DNA from: Rhyzopertha dominica
Lineage: Eukaryota; Arthropoda; Insecta; Coleoptera; Bostrichidae
NCBI GenBank assembly: GCA_025024175.1
Contig: QCXZ01000064.1
Span: forward strand, 19,836,286 to 19,900,285
Direction: 5' to 3'
Length of the DNA stretch: 64,000 nucleotides
Position numbers and translations under genes: made by a program. Below the pieces are notes generated by a model that saw only the letters and a list, made by a program, of their open reading frames with translations, made no database searches and was not told where the DNA came from. This document shows positions 8,976 to 19,839 of the stretch, piece by piece. How positions within the stretch are numbered: the stretch's first letter is position 1; each line of letters starts with the position of its first letter.

Positions 8976-11560
8976 TTTTTTATTTGCTCATTCGGTTTAA
9001 AATGGTCGAAAACGTAAAAAAATAAAATTTGAGCAAGAGACAATTTCTTGTCTTTGTGTCTGTGATTTTGATTGTGGACACGAAAACTTTCGAAAGACTT
9101 AATATATGAACTTGAAACGTATAAAACTCAACTACCCAAAGCGACTTATTGTTTGTGGGTTAAGTATTGTATTGGGAAAGGGGCGAAGTTGGGGGGAACT
9201 ACCCTTTCTGCAAATTTTTATTTTATTTTTTTCGTTTTAGTATGTGATTAGTAGTATAACTGCGGGTATTATTCGCTCTTATAAATTTTCGGTGCAGCAA
9301 ACTGTATAGAAGATATTAGCAAAAAAATGTCGCTTAAAGAAAACGGTTTTTTCTAAATATCTCCGAATATATTTAATATATTCAAAAAATGAACAAACCA
9401 TCAGATAGGAAATAAAATATCTCACAAAAAGTGTCTTAGAAAATTTATCCAAAATTTTGACATTTTCGAAAAACCTGTTTTGGACCCTGCTCGTACGATT
9501 TTTTTAAATATTGGTATTATATAAAAAATCAAATTTCTGATTAGAAAGCACTCTTGTAATATTTTTGTTAAGTTAATCATTTTCCAGTTATGTGGAAAAA
9601 ACCGATTTTATTTTTTTTAATGTTTTTGCTAGTATCACGAGGACTGTTTGTGTAGAGAGAAAAACCTCTGAAAACCTGATAACTAATATTACTTTTCACA
9701 GAACACAGGAAAAATAGATTTGAATGAGTTGTAAAAATTCTGATTTCGTTGTTTTCGTCGGCATGTAATGGCTACCTTGCCTACCCTGAGAAGCCGCCAC
9801 TGAGTACTAGATTGCTTCGCCCAAGACTAGTCTTCGAACAGATCTTAACGTATCGTGTATTCGATTATGAAAGTAAATGCTTTTTATACTACGGTAGTTC
9901 ACTAGGATGAGTGACACAGTACATTAAAATGCATAATACTTATTCAGACAAAAATTTATGCAAGTGTTGTAGCCCCACCGTTGATTTTAATATTTATTAA
10001 AATTATTCTTAATACCCTGAAGGTAACGATCGCTGCCACCACTTACCGATTGGTAAGAAAATCTTCGGAGACACTGTGGATTCTTCTTGGCAAATGGATA
10101 GGTTGAAATTTCGAAAATGAAACACCGACTTACGTGAATTTGTCGGTTTATTGTAAATTTAAAAGTTGCACCGATTACTATATCACAAATAAATGAACTT
10201 AAAATGTTAAACACAGACAACTCATATTACGCTGGTCAGCCAAAGAAACTTTAAAGCAAACAGATAAATCTAAGGTACGATACCCCTGGAGTATTTCCTA
10301 GTACTTGGTCCCTCGGTCCTTGGTTCTAGCGACTTCCCAATTGGTCCAACGCAACGGTAGATAACTGAATTTAAAATTACACTTTACCAATACTTTACAA
10401 AAAAAAAAAAAAAAACTTTAAACCCGACACGACGTTAAAATTTCTAGTTTGTAATCAAAATATCAAAACGGAACTGACAACAAGATTTCAATTTACTTAA
10501 AAGGAAACCTCGGAGTCTGATACAAATTTTGTGGGGGTTTTTGCGAGTTCAGCTGCCCTAGGGAGGGGCTTTTCGCAAACGCATCATTTAATGTGGGAAA
10601 CCGCTTTAGACCATGTTTCCGTCGATCAGACAAAACGCGTCTAATCCTGTATACTTGCGTCAGTGTTATAGGACGCTATCTTGTTCTGATCGTGAGAAAC
10701 CCAAGTAAACTTGAAAAAGTCGCGTACGCGTATCTTGTTCGGGATGCTTTCATTTGACACCCCGGTGAGGTCGCAGAGTTCAACACAAGAAAATAAGCGC
10801 AAAACAACTCGAAAAGGAAATGATGTAAGCGAAACTTATCGGTCTGTGGACTGGTCCTCCAAAACGCACCCCGCCCTTACTTGGTGGCTAGTGGTGGTAA
10901 GTCAAGTCGCAACCTGCTAATTTGACACTACTCCGCAGATGGCGTCGGAGCAATATGCTCTAACACATTAGAAATGGCAGGACGGGCATATGCAATTTGA
11001 GCCACGAGGGATTAATTCCAGTCTTGTTCCTAAGGGTTTTTTGTTTGTACTGTGACTGTCATGAAAATAGTACAGTTCTGACGCGAATTGTACAATTTTA
11101 AATTTTTCTCTTGATGACTTCAAAATTTAATAAAAGNATGTCCTGTACGTCAAATGTTTTACAATATAAAATGTAAAAGAAATTGTCACTTCCCATATAC
11201 CAAGGGATTGTACGGGAGAGGTAAGGGTGGTGGATGAGGATGACAGCTTAAGAAGCGACGATAATGCCGTGTTCACTCGCGTCTCGAATTTCATGTGAAT
11301 TTTGCGACTCGAACCTCATGCGAATTATTCACGACTACTTAAAATTTTTGAAACAAAAACCGGCACGATGGCTCAAAAAAAACGCCTCTGATTTCGGCTA
11401 CCGATGCCATCTACCAGCTTCATATGAATTAACATTAGTAAACTGTACATTCTCCTGCGGCTTTGTGTATTCTTTCAAAGGAAACCCAAAATAAAATTAA
11501 TAAGCTTATATTGCATTCAACCAGTAACAAAAAAATAAACGAAACAAGTGCTTAATTCTA
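8976..11560. other. 2.6 kb without recognisable genes
   Basis: AT-rich sequence with a 16-base A run near 10400 and one N at 11136. I find no conserved coding motif, no TIR pair and no RNA gene. A 69-codon plus frame at 10711 and a 76-codon plus frame at 11264 look like chance frames. It may include decayed 3' sequence of the BEL element to its right. Confidence 0.4.
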
Positions 11561-11581
11561 TATAGAGCAAGAGATATCTAT

Positions 11582-12450
11582 TTATTGATTAGGCAAGGGA
11601 CATAAACGTACAACCGGCTATTTATAAGATCCATTTTTGGTTTTGATCATAGCCACCCGAACCAACCCATCTTTCCCCGGAAACACCTCTTGCACTACCC
11701 CCAAAGGCCAACACAAAGGAGGCATATTATCTTGCCGAACAATAACCAGCGTGCCAGTTTTTACTGGACAGGATGCGGTGTTCTATTTTTGACGAACTTG
11801 TAAGCTATTTAGATATTCTAAACTCCATCTTTTCCAGTAGGACTGGACAAGTTGGTTGAGCAACTGTTTGCATGACAATCGATTTATTGGAACCTGCGTT
11901 ACGTCAGCAGCTGGCAAGTGTTTCAAAGGCGTTAGAGTCAAAAAATGCGCGGGCGTTAACGGAAGGGGTTCAGAAGGGTCCGAACTCAACCAACAAAGAG
12001 GTCTGGAGTTCAGCAAAGCTTCTATTTGAGACTGCAAAGTAGCAAACTCCTCGTACGATAAAATTTGAGTCCCTAGGACTTTATGCAGGTGCGACTTTAC
12101 GGATTTTATTCCCGCTTTCCATATTCCACCGAAATGAGGAGTGGATGGAGGATTAAACTTCCATTCAATGCGGGTTTAGCCCCTTGAAAATTAGTGCCAT
12201 AGTCCGAGTACATTACAGCACAAAGACCACGACGTGCTAAAAGCGTTTGAACGCTGCCGCTATTTCCAAATGCAAAGCTCGCGTTGCGAGGCAAACAAAC
12301 AACAAATATAAGCCTTTTGTGTTTTTGCTCCTCTTTTTCGAGCAAGTGTGATATAATACGGTCCACCGTAATCGCGGTGAAGGAAGATCATGGGAACATT
12401 CGAACTGGGTTTAGTCCTAAAGCATACATTGCATTTACTCAAGCGTTTTC
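11582..12450 (-). pseudogene. BEL/Pao integrase and C-terminal DUF5641-like domain
   Basis: Reading leftward, HRDYGGPYYITLARKRG carries the first catalytic Asp, SDYGTNFQGA the second, and PPSTPHFGGIWKAGIKSVKS leads to the third acidic position. The 11783-12037 frame continues with IEALLNSRPL and YWKRWSLEYLNSLQ. The tail VIRQDNMPPLCWPLG and FPGKDGLVRVAMIKTKNG is the usual BEL C-terminus. A TAG stop lies shortly before the final stop at 11582-11584. At least three frames are needed to read it, so it is not functional. In intact elements this enzyme inserts the cDNA into the genome. Confidence 0.8.
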
Positions 12451-12724
12451 TAATCGTACCTCGGGCTCAAAATCCAATATTTTTGTCTCATTAGCGATAA
12501 ACGTAAGTGGTGACCAGCATGCATATTTTTCTTGTCATAAAAATCGATTAGCGAAAACACAAGAGCACAAGGCTTTGGCAACAAAATTGGTTTTTGATCT
12601 ATATTCAAAGCATCATTATTAGAAAGTCGTCCTTGGAACCCTTGGAATCTATAAAAGGGCGTAAATATTTTAAATTAGGCGGAATGCATTTTTCTTTTTT
12701 CAATATACTAAATTCAGAGTGAAA

Positions 12725-13900
12725 CTAAAACAACTGAATCGCTCGAGCTAGGACTGATTCCGCAATATGAAAATCATTCGCGGAAAAGCATTTTTCAAGA
12801 GGTAAAATTTTCACAAACCTGAGAATATAAACCATGATTGCAATTAATTTTTTAAAACTCGAAACTCTATTTGTCAAATTTAAAATAGAGTGACTTATTT
12901 GTGTCTCAGTTGCACAAAAGTTGGTAGAAGCTTCTTCTAATTCAATCGCGTCATCTTTTACAAATGGTTTAATAGGCCACAAACTTTCATCAGCGACTAT
13001 CCATTCTGGTCCATTTAACCACTCGCGATTAGTTAGAAACTCATTAGGTGTCAACCCTCTAGAAAGACAATCTGAAGGATTTTCTTGACCTTTTATGTGG
13101 AACCAGTTCGAAGGTGAAATTAACGATTGAATTTTTGATACTCTGTTGGCTACAAAAGGTTTTCAACGAGACGATGGCGCGTGAATCCAGTGAAGCGTTA
13201 CCATGGAATTGGAAAAGACAAATAGTTTATAGATAGTTACTCGCGACTCATACGTTACAAAAACCAAGTTCAATAATTTAGCCAGCAATGCAATGCAGCA
13301 CAAAGCTGCAGTCTAGGAATCGAAATAGTTTTAATAGGACTGACTTTAGATTTGGCATAAACGAGATTCACTGAATTATCTGGCAATAAGACTCTTACAA
13401 AAACGATAGCTCCATAACCTTCCTTGCTTGCGTCAGCAAAACCTAAACAAAAACCAACAAATGTCGCGGAACCCGATAATCAGCAAGCAAATGTAATTCT
13501 GCAAAGAAACGCATCCATAGCGACAATAAGTGCGGTGGAGGATCGGAATCCCAATCCAATCTATATTTCCAAAACTCTCTTATAATGAGCTTGGCATACA
13601 AAATAACAGTAGCCAAGAACCCTAAAGGTCGAGCAATGGTCGACAAAACATTTCTTTTTGAACACATTTAAAGACAAAATAATCGCCAATTGTAGGCCTA
13701 GAACCTTAGAACTATTACCGTCAAAGTTAATGGTTTGGGATAAATGATTTTCTTTTGGTATTTCTTTTAGTAACTCTGAACTATTCGAGTACCATGTTAC
13801 TAAGTCGAAACCACCCGATTTAAATAATTGCACGAGCTGTTCATACAAATCTAAAGCGTGTTCTACATCACTCACATAAGATACTAAGTCGTCCATATGT
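12725..13900 (-). pseudogene. BEL/Pao pol middle: RT end, RNase H and pre-integrase linker
   Basis: The 13561-13896 frame begins MDDLVSYVSDVEHAL, from the RT catalytic MDD motif, and continues with GGFDLVTWYSNSSELL. The 13443-13667 frame has STIARPLGFLATVILYAK and WDSDPPPHLLSLW, the Pao-type block after RT. The 12725-13054 frame has EWLNGPEWI, the stretch before integrase. The parts lie in different frames, with gaps in which coding has decayed. Confidence 0.75.
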
Positions 13901-14230
13901 GTCGCGCAACACTACTTGAGAAGCGAAAGGAAAAGTTTGCGATTCATCAGCGGTTAGTTGCCTAATAGTGTGCAAAGTTAAGTAAGGCGAAGATTTTAAC
14001 CCAAACGCAACTCGATTTAATTTATAAGTAGCTAAGTTTTCTTCTTGAGAAGATCTCCACAAAATTTTTTGAAAACTTCTATCTTCTAATGCAACCACGA
14101 TCTCCAAAAACATTTTTCTCAAATCTGCCGTCATGGCGATTTCAAACAAACGAAACTTCAGTCAAGCCGTTGTAACATCTAATTGCAATTTCGGGCCTTT
14201 GTGTAGAATGTGATTAAGTGAAATCCCATT
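13868..14230 (-). pseudogene. BEL/Pao RT, 3' half, resuming after the inserted repeat
   Basis: Just inside the 440-bp repeat the minus strand reads NGISLNHILHKGPKLQLDV, then a stop, then TADLRKMFLEIVV, ILWRSSQEE and RVAFGLKSSPYL. These are consecutive BEL RT blocks. The preceding block, LRIVFDASAK, ends on the other side of the repeat at about 14675. The two halves therefore belonged to one RT, with almost nothing lost at the junction. Confidence 0.75.
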
Positions 14231-14670
14231 ATGAACCTCTTTAAAATGTTTTCTTATAACTACACTTACGAGTTTTAACGAAACGTAACAATAACTTGTA
14301 ACGCTTATTTAAGTTCCTTATGGTGTATCTTTGCCCAGGTTCGACAAAAAAAGGTTGTTTGTGCTTTCATTGGCACAGGACTCGACCTGCCCAGTTGTAC
14401 TTCACCGGTTCCTTTTTGCACTATAAAAAATAAATTATAGTTGTACAGTTTATAATTGGCCAGGATCCCTTTTGATTTTATTTTGATGAATCCTTCCATA
14501 ACACCTTTTTCTCATCGATGATTCCATGACTCATTGTGTAATTATCGTTATCCTTCACACTCTTCAGTTCTATTGGACCATGTGAAAAGTGTACTACATC
14601 TGATGAACCATGTTGTACCCTGGCAGGTCTGTCAGCGGTGTGCCTGATTTCGCGACTGCAAAGAACCAGT
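14231..14670 (-). repeat. 440-bp repeat R1 inside the BEL reverse transcriptase
   Basis: This stretch matches 17463-17906 and 38653-39091 in the same orientation, and 8001 to about 8378 inverted. In the minus-strand sense it starts ACTGGTTCTTTGCAG and ends TTAAAGAGGTTCAT. In the three other copies it lies within the LTR-like region upstream of gag. Here it interrupts RT coding between FDASAK and NGISLN. TA flanks both ends on the top strand, but I see no TIR, so the mechanism is unclear. Confidence 0.7.
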
Positions 14671-14673
14671 ATT

Positions 14674-15675
14674 TCGCGCTAGCATCAAATACAATGCGTA
14701 GTTTGGTCGTTGAACTATCTTTACATACCCCATGATGTGGTAAGTAGTAGATTGTTTGATCCTTGTGCAATTGCGATTCTGGAATTAGAGACATGTGGCC
14801 TATGTTCTCGTATTTCTTCATAAAGTTTACATACTGTTCCTTCAAATCCTTGTTGTTTTCCAATCGACCCTCTACTTTAGAAAACCTATTTACTGCCATT
14901 TCCCTTGAACCTCCTAGCTCTTGTATATTTTCCTTAATTGGTAATTGGACTACAAAATGACCATCCTCTCTTGTTGTTCTATGTGCAAAGTGATCCTCAC
15001 ATTCCTGTTCTTCCTGAAAAAACTTCCTATTTGTGATCTTACCTTCTTCTATGTTCCAAAATCTTTCAATCTGATCTCGCAAAGTGAGACGTGACAAGTT
15101 ACATGTAACTGTATCACTTCCTCCTGATGAGCCGTTCAAATGGACTGTATTGTTGGTCGTGTTTCCAGAAATGATCCAACCGAGCTTGGTCTTTTGCAAA
15201 ATTGGCTGTCGTCTCCCCAATCTGATTTGCCCAAAACATAGTGTGTCCCAAAACACGAAAGCTACCAATTTTGCATCTATTTTACTGGGTATATTAAACT
15301 TGTCCGCAAGTATAATGTTCGTGGGTATGTGAAGTTTGTTGGCATCTACTCATCTGTTCGGTAAAACGCCAGACAATTTTTCCAACACAATGAAAGAAAC
15401 ACTTACCTTGAAGCTACTCTAGATTTTACTGTAATGTTTGCTACTGGTGAGCTATTTGACGTAGCTTGACCGATTACAATCATTGCTGTATTTCTTTTTA
15501 TTGTGTTGATACCTAGCTTGTCACGTAAATCTTGGGTTACAAAGTTTGACTGTGCCGCATTATCCATCAAAATACGACATAGATGCGGTTTATTTTGTTG
15601 ATCCATTACCTGTACCATTGCTGTTGCTAACAACACCTCTGAATTTTCATTTGGTATTGTCGCATATGATGTCAA
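14674..15675 (-). pseudogene. BEL/Pao aspartic protease and RT, 5' half
   Basis: The 15403-15675 frame holds the protease-like block CRILMDNAAQSNFVT, where DNAAQ stands in for the usual D-S/T-G-A active site, as is common in this family. The 14594-15268 frame has LGRRQPILQKTKLGWIISG, then FWNIEE, then the RT start YYLPHHGVCKDSSTTKLRIV and FDASAK. The frame then runs into the inserted repeat. The minus-strand gap at 15270-15400 has lost its frame. Confidence 0.75.
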
Positions 15676-15735
15676 AGCCTGTTGGGTTTGTTGTGACGCT
15701 TCTTGTTCGACTTAGTGCAGTAAAGAATTGTGTAC

Positions 15736-16320
15736 TCATCCGCTAAATTTACACTTCTGTGATTCGCATTCTGTGTGTGTACGTCCAATACGAAGACAAT
15801 TTTTACATAATTTTAACTTGGCCACTTCTTCTATGCGGCGTTCGATGGGTAAATCCAAAAACTTTTTGCATTTGCACAAGCAGTGTCGTTCCTTGCAGAA
15901 ATAACATTTCCCTGATGATATTACTGGAAGAGACGTATGCACCGACTGCTTGCTCGCGATTACCTTGTTGATTTTTTATTGGAAATTCTGAATCTGGTTT
16001 CATGTTCTCGTATTTTTGATTTGTGCGCAATGTTTCCAACAGTTAACAACGATCTGTTAGAAATTTACATAAATCATCCATTTTCGGATCACAGTTTGAA
16101 ATTGTGCACTTCTCCCAATCCTGCAGTGAGGTTGGGTCAAGTTTTGATGTTATTAAGTAAACGAGCAACGGTCCATCCCATCGTTCACATACATGCTCGG
16201 TTAAATCTTGTGTCATATGATCTAAAGATTTTAATGCTCTTACGTTTTGACTTATTTCGTCAAGCAATTTGCGAAGTTCCACAAACGATTCGCGTTGAAT
16301 TTGAGGAATATCCACAATAG
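15736..16320 (-). pseudogene. BEL/Pao gag C-terminal part with zinc-knuckle region
   Basis: The frames at 16043-16315, 15803-16039 and 15736-15942 together show ESFVELRKLLDEISQNVRAL, SLQDWEKCTISNCDPK and a Cys-rich stretch (CYFCKERHCLCKCKKF and LCKNCLRIGRTHTEC). The last resembles the BEL nucleocapsid knuckles. The block is homologous to 36962-37783, which is one of the better-preserved frames of the same family. Confidence 0.75.
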
Positions 16321-16464
16321 CCTTAATGTGGTTATTTTGAATTAATTTTTTGTTTTCACACCGATCCGTGATTAACTTTCACGCCACTTCATAATTTGAT
16401 TCTGTCGTTTCTAGGGATTGCAATATACCAAGGGCTTCCCCACGTAGGCATGATTTCAAATAGA

Positions 16465-16896
16465 TTAATTTTTTACATTAGAAATAGGTTTTGAATCTAC
16501 CAAGTTTTTAAATGCACCATAAAAATGAGGCAAATTAATAACCGGCAAATATACTCCGATAACGTCATGATTTATTGGTGATATCTGAACTGAACTCCCG
16601 TTTGTAACAGAGCTGACACACAGAGATGTTTTGACGTGTTTATTAATCATGTCTTTGAAACGACTTACGGTAGCAAAATAGGTGGATTCAAATAAATCAC
16701 GCTCTTTACAATGCACATCACTTATTATTTCTAGTTGTGCCTGAATGTCATCAAATTTATCAAACAACTGTTCACATCTAGCCAGTCTGTCTTGTAATTC
16801 ACCTACCTTATCTAAAGTGAAATTGTTCAACCAGCTACTACATTTGGTTAACTTTGCTTTTAGGATGCCTCGTTGTGCAAGTAGATTATCAGTCAT
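16465..16896 (-). pseudogene. BEL/Pao gag N-terminus
   Basis: The frame opens with MTDNLLAQRGILKAKLTKC and runs 143 residues through a predicted helical region (GELQDRLARCEQLFDKF) before breaking near 16465. The same opening occurs at 8929 on the plus strand and just left of 38283 on the minus strand, which supports this start. It is the structural polyprotein of the element. Confidence 0.7.
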
Positions 16897-18060
16897 TTGA
16901 ACTTAATCTTACAGATATAACGTTCAGAAATTCTAGTATTGGTAGAACTAAGATTATAATAGGAAACAATATAGGATAGATCTGACCTGTAGTAGATGTT
17001 CGGCTGGATTTCTGGGCGATCGAAGGAGAATTCTTGTGCAATCTGGCAGCTGCATACTGTTCGTGACTTCAACCATCCAACATGCAACATGGATTCCGAT
17101 TGGCGAGTCTCAAGGTCTCCCACGCATCAAGTGTTTATGTACTAATTGTTCTTTCACTGCTCACTATGTTCTTACCGGCTCTGATGCTTGATCCGGTTCG
17201 ACTAGGACCAATGGTGATCTGATCAATTAACGTTCGAAAATAATGAGCTGTTGCTGCTTAACACGTTTATTTTACAGAAGCGATACATGAAACGTAACAT
17301 GACAAGTAGTGCTCTATGCGGCTGCATTACAAATTACAACTTACAACGAACATATGAATGTAGGGATGATTTGACAGTGGCGGTTAATAAAGTCGGAAGG
17401 TGCTGCCTCGCGACAAGTGTACAAATTACGAACTACAATTTGAATTCAATTTTGCCGCCAACATGAACTTCTTTAAAATGTTTTCTTATTAACTACACAT
17501 GCGAGTTTTAACGAAACATAACAATAACTTCTAACGTTTATTTAAGTTCCTTATGGTGTATCTTTGCCCATGTTCGACAAAAAGGCTGCTTGTGCTTTCA
17601 CCGGCACAGGACTCTACCTGCCCAGTTGTACTTCACCGGTTCCTTTTTGCACTATAAAAAATAAATTATAGTTGTACAGTTTATAATTGGCCAGGATCCC
17701 ATTGGTTTTATTTCGATGAATCCTTCCATAAAACCTTTTTCTCACCGATGATTCCATGACTCATGTTGTAATTGTCGTTATCCTTCACACTCTTCATTTC
17801 TGTTGGACCATGTGAAAAGTGTACTACATCTGATAAACCATGATGTCGTGGTACCCTGGCAGGTCTGTCAGTGGTGTGCCTGATGCCGCGACTGCAAGGA
17901 ACCAGTATGATTATGATTGAATTTAAATTTTTGCATTTCGTATCATGTATATTATGTAAAGAAAATTCACCCGGTCAATTAATAGATATTATCTACAGGA
18001 CGAATCATTAGTAATAAGATATAGCTTAAGGCGCGTCGTTACCTATGCTATAATAACAAT
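16897..18060 (-). repeat. BEL leader and LTR-like region (copy C)
   Basis: Between gag and the non-LTR tail lie a leader (16897 to about 17215), an AATAAA signal (bottom strand, near 17270), the R1 repeat (17463-17906) and a 150-bp stretch with ACCGGGTGAATTTTC (bottom strand). Copy D at 38.3-39.3 kb lacks 217 bp of this region, and copy A lacks about 110 bp elsewhere. The end next to the leader contains GGTCCTAGTCGAACC, which could be a primer site, but I could not match it to a tRNA. Confidence 0.5.
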
Positions 18061-18171
18061 AATAATTATATTTCCAACAGGTTAGCACCCAATTACAGGA
18101 AAATACCTAATGTAACACGCTGTTTAACTTAAAAAATAATCAATTAAAGAAACATAATATGAAAATAAAAT
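18061..18171 (-). mobile_element. Non-LTR element, 3' tail (copy C, segment 1 of 3)
   Basis: This matches 7737-7857 in reverse and includes the TTA-rich tail. It is cut at 18171 by the gypsy element and resumes at 27482. Confidence 0.75.
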
Positions 18172-18408
18172 TGTAATGCCCGGCTGGTATCTTCTTATTT
18201 TACGGGGAACTTCAAATGAAACCCGTTGTATAACTTACGTACATAACTTTATTCTTTCTAGTAACTTGCTTTATGTGACATCAGTAAGTACCCTAGCTTA
18301 AAACCCGTATTACCTACTTATATTAATTCTCCCCACTTATCTATACCTATATTAACCTAATTAGCCAATTAATGCTGAGGTGTGCTAGTAGCACAGCTAC
18401 GCACCACA
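18172..18408 (-). repeat. 3' LTR of the gypsy element
   Basis: In the sense orientation it begins TGTGGTGCGTAG and ends GGGCATTACA. It carries AATAAA (reverse of 18248-18253). It is 11 bp longer than the 5' LTR because of an indel near 18350. Confidence 0.9.
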
Positions 18409-18421
18409 CCTCCCTCCTTTA
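18409..18421 (-). other. Polypurine tract of the gypsy element
   Basis: The sense strand reads AAAGGAGGGAGG directly before the 3' LTR. This is the expected place and composition for plus-strand priming. Confidence 0.8.
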
Positions 18422-18656
18422 AAAGAAAAAAGTTTACCTGATGAAGTATATTATACCTACTTCTTCTACCATTAAAAAAAAATGATGAAAAAAAAACGTT
18501 TAAACCAGTTATTCATGTTAAATTATTTACCTATGTTATATCATTTACTTATGTGAAATCACTTGCCTATGCTAAATCGCTTACCAATGTTAAATAACAT
18601 TGCTAATACATTTGATAATATATTTTGTTGCAACAAAATCTTAACTAATACCTAAC

Positions 18657-19337
18657 TTATTTTATAAACCTACTAATACGATTTCTGTGCACTACTATGT
18701 CTTTACCTTTATCGTCTATTAATGTACAATTAAAATCATCGACCGATTTCACTTTAAAAGGTCCTTTATACACAGTATCGAATTTGGTTCTTGCCTCATT
18801 AGTTAATATCACTAAATCACCTGGATTNACAATGTTTTGCCTAGCTTTTACGTCATAATTTTCTTTACGTTTTATTTTAGCTTGTAACAAATATTTGTTG
18901 GCTCTTTCAAGTGCTAATTGTAAACGATACTGCGTTTCTTTAGCGTACGAATCGACATTATATAATGGGTGAACGAGTTGCTTAGTGAAGTTATCGGGTA
19001 GAACTGGAGTTTTCCCGAAAATTAGTTCAAACGGACAGTAATTATGGACTGTGGATGGTGTAGTGTTGTAGCAATAAGTAAAATAACGCATCCATACGTC
19101 CCTATCTGTATTGTTGTCATTCGCGTACATTCTAATATATTCATTGATGACTCGGTGAATCCTTTCAACCGTACCTACCGTTTGTGGTCGATAGGGTGTT
19201 GAATTCTTACGAGTAATATTTAACATTTTAGTTAATTCTGCAAAAGTTTCATTTAAATATTTGGTACCTTTGTCNGAACNAACTTCTTTCATTGGACAGT
19301 AGATAAGGATAAAATTTTCAAAAATGACTTTTGCCAC
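18657..19337 (-). pseudogene. gypsy integrase, C-terminal half
   Basis: The frame carries DKGTKYLNETFAELTKMLNI (second catalytic Asp region), then YRPQTVGTVERIHRVINEYI with the third acidic residue (Glu), then FELIFGKTPVLP, then a C-terminal region ending in VVHRNRISRFIK. Two N-containing codons interrupt it. The frame stops on the right at a hAT insertion, and the N-terminal half resumes at 22540. This split gene would be continuous without the hAT. Confidence 0.85.
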
Positions 19338-19839
19338 GGTCTTAGCCTCTTTATCTCGTATTGGTATAGCTTAGAGATGTGTAGTTCGTGACCGAATAGT
19401 TCGAAGGAACTATTCACTTCAAGTGAACTGAACGAACTGTTCTTTGGTTATTTCACCGTATAGTTCGTTTTGAACTGTGGCGTCACCTGAACTGTGAATG
19501 TGAAGTGACACTACTGACAAGAAACCCTTTCACCGCACAAAGAATACCGATCCGCCGGTTAGGTAGACAGTTCGCGTTCCATTGCAAACATGGGCCTTTA
19601 GTGGAAATATGTACTTTAGTGCTTGACAATTTTACTGTTGGTGTTGGTCGAAAAATAATAAAATAACGTTATTTTTTGTTTTGTAGGAAATTTAATAAAA
19701 AAACAGTATAAACTCTTTAAAATTCTGAAACATAAAAGTAGATAATAATAACTAAAATATTCATCACTTATAAAGGGAAAACAAAAAAATAAAGTTCTTG
19801 TATTTGCACAGTATTTGAACTCGCATTATAAATTGTAAT

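Larger units (their letters stand above)
11582..18060 (-). mobile_element. Decayed BEL/Pao retrotransposon (copy B/C)
   Basis: Minus-strand blocks follow BEL/Pao order: LTR-like region and leader (18060-16900), gag, zinc-knuckle region, aspartic protease, RT, RNase H and linker, integrase, and the C-terminal BEL domain ending at 11582. Every block is broken by stops or frameshifts. No 3' LTR is visible below 11582. The RT is split by a copy of the 440-bp repeat found in the LTR-like region. Confidence 0.75.

Noticed and set aside
12284..12622. 112-codon plus frame at the BEL integrase
   Set aside because: Antisense shadow of degraded BEL integrase.
17190..17215. BEL primer-binding site GGTCCTAGTCGAACC
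   Set aside because: It resembles part of a tRNA T-arm complement, but no full tRNA 3' end can be matched, so it was not listed as a feature.
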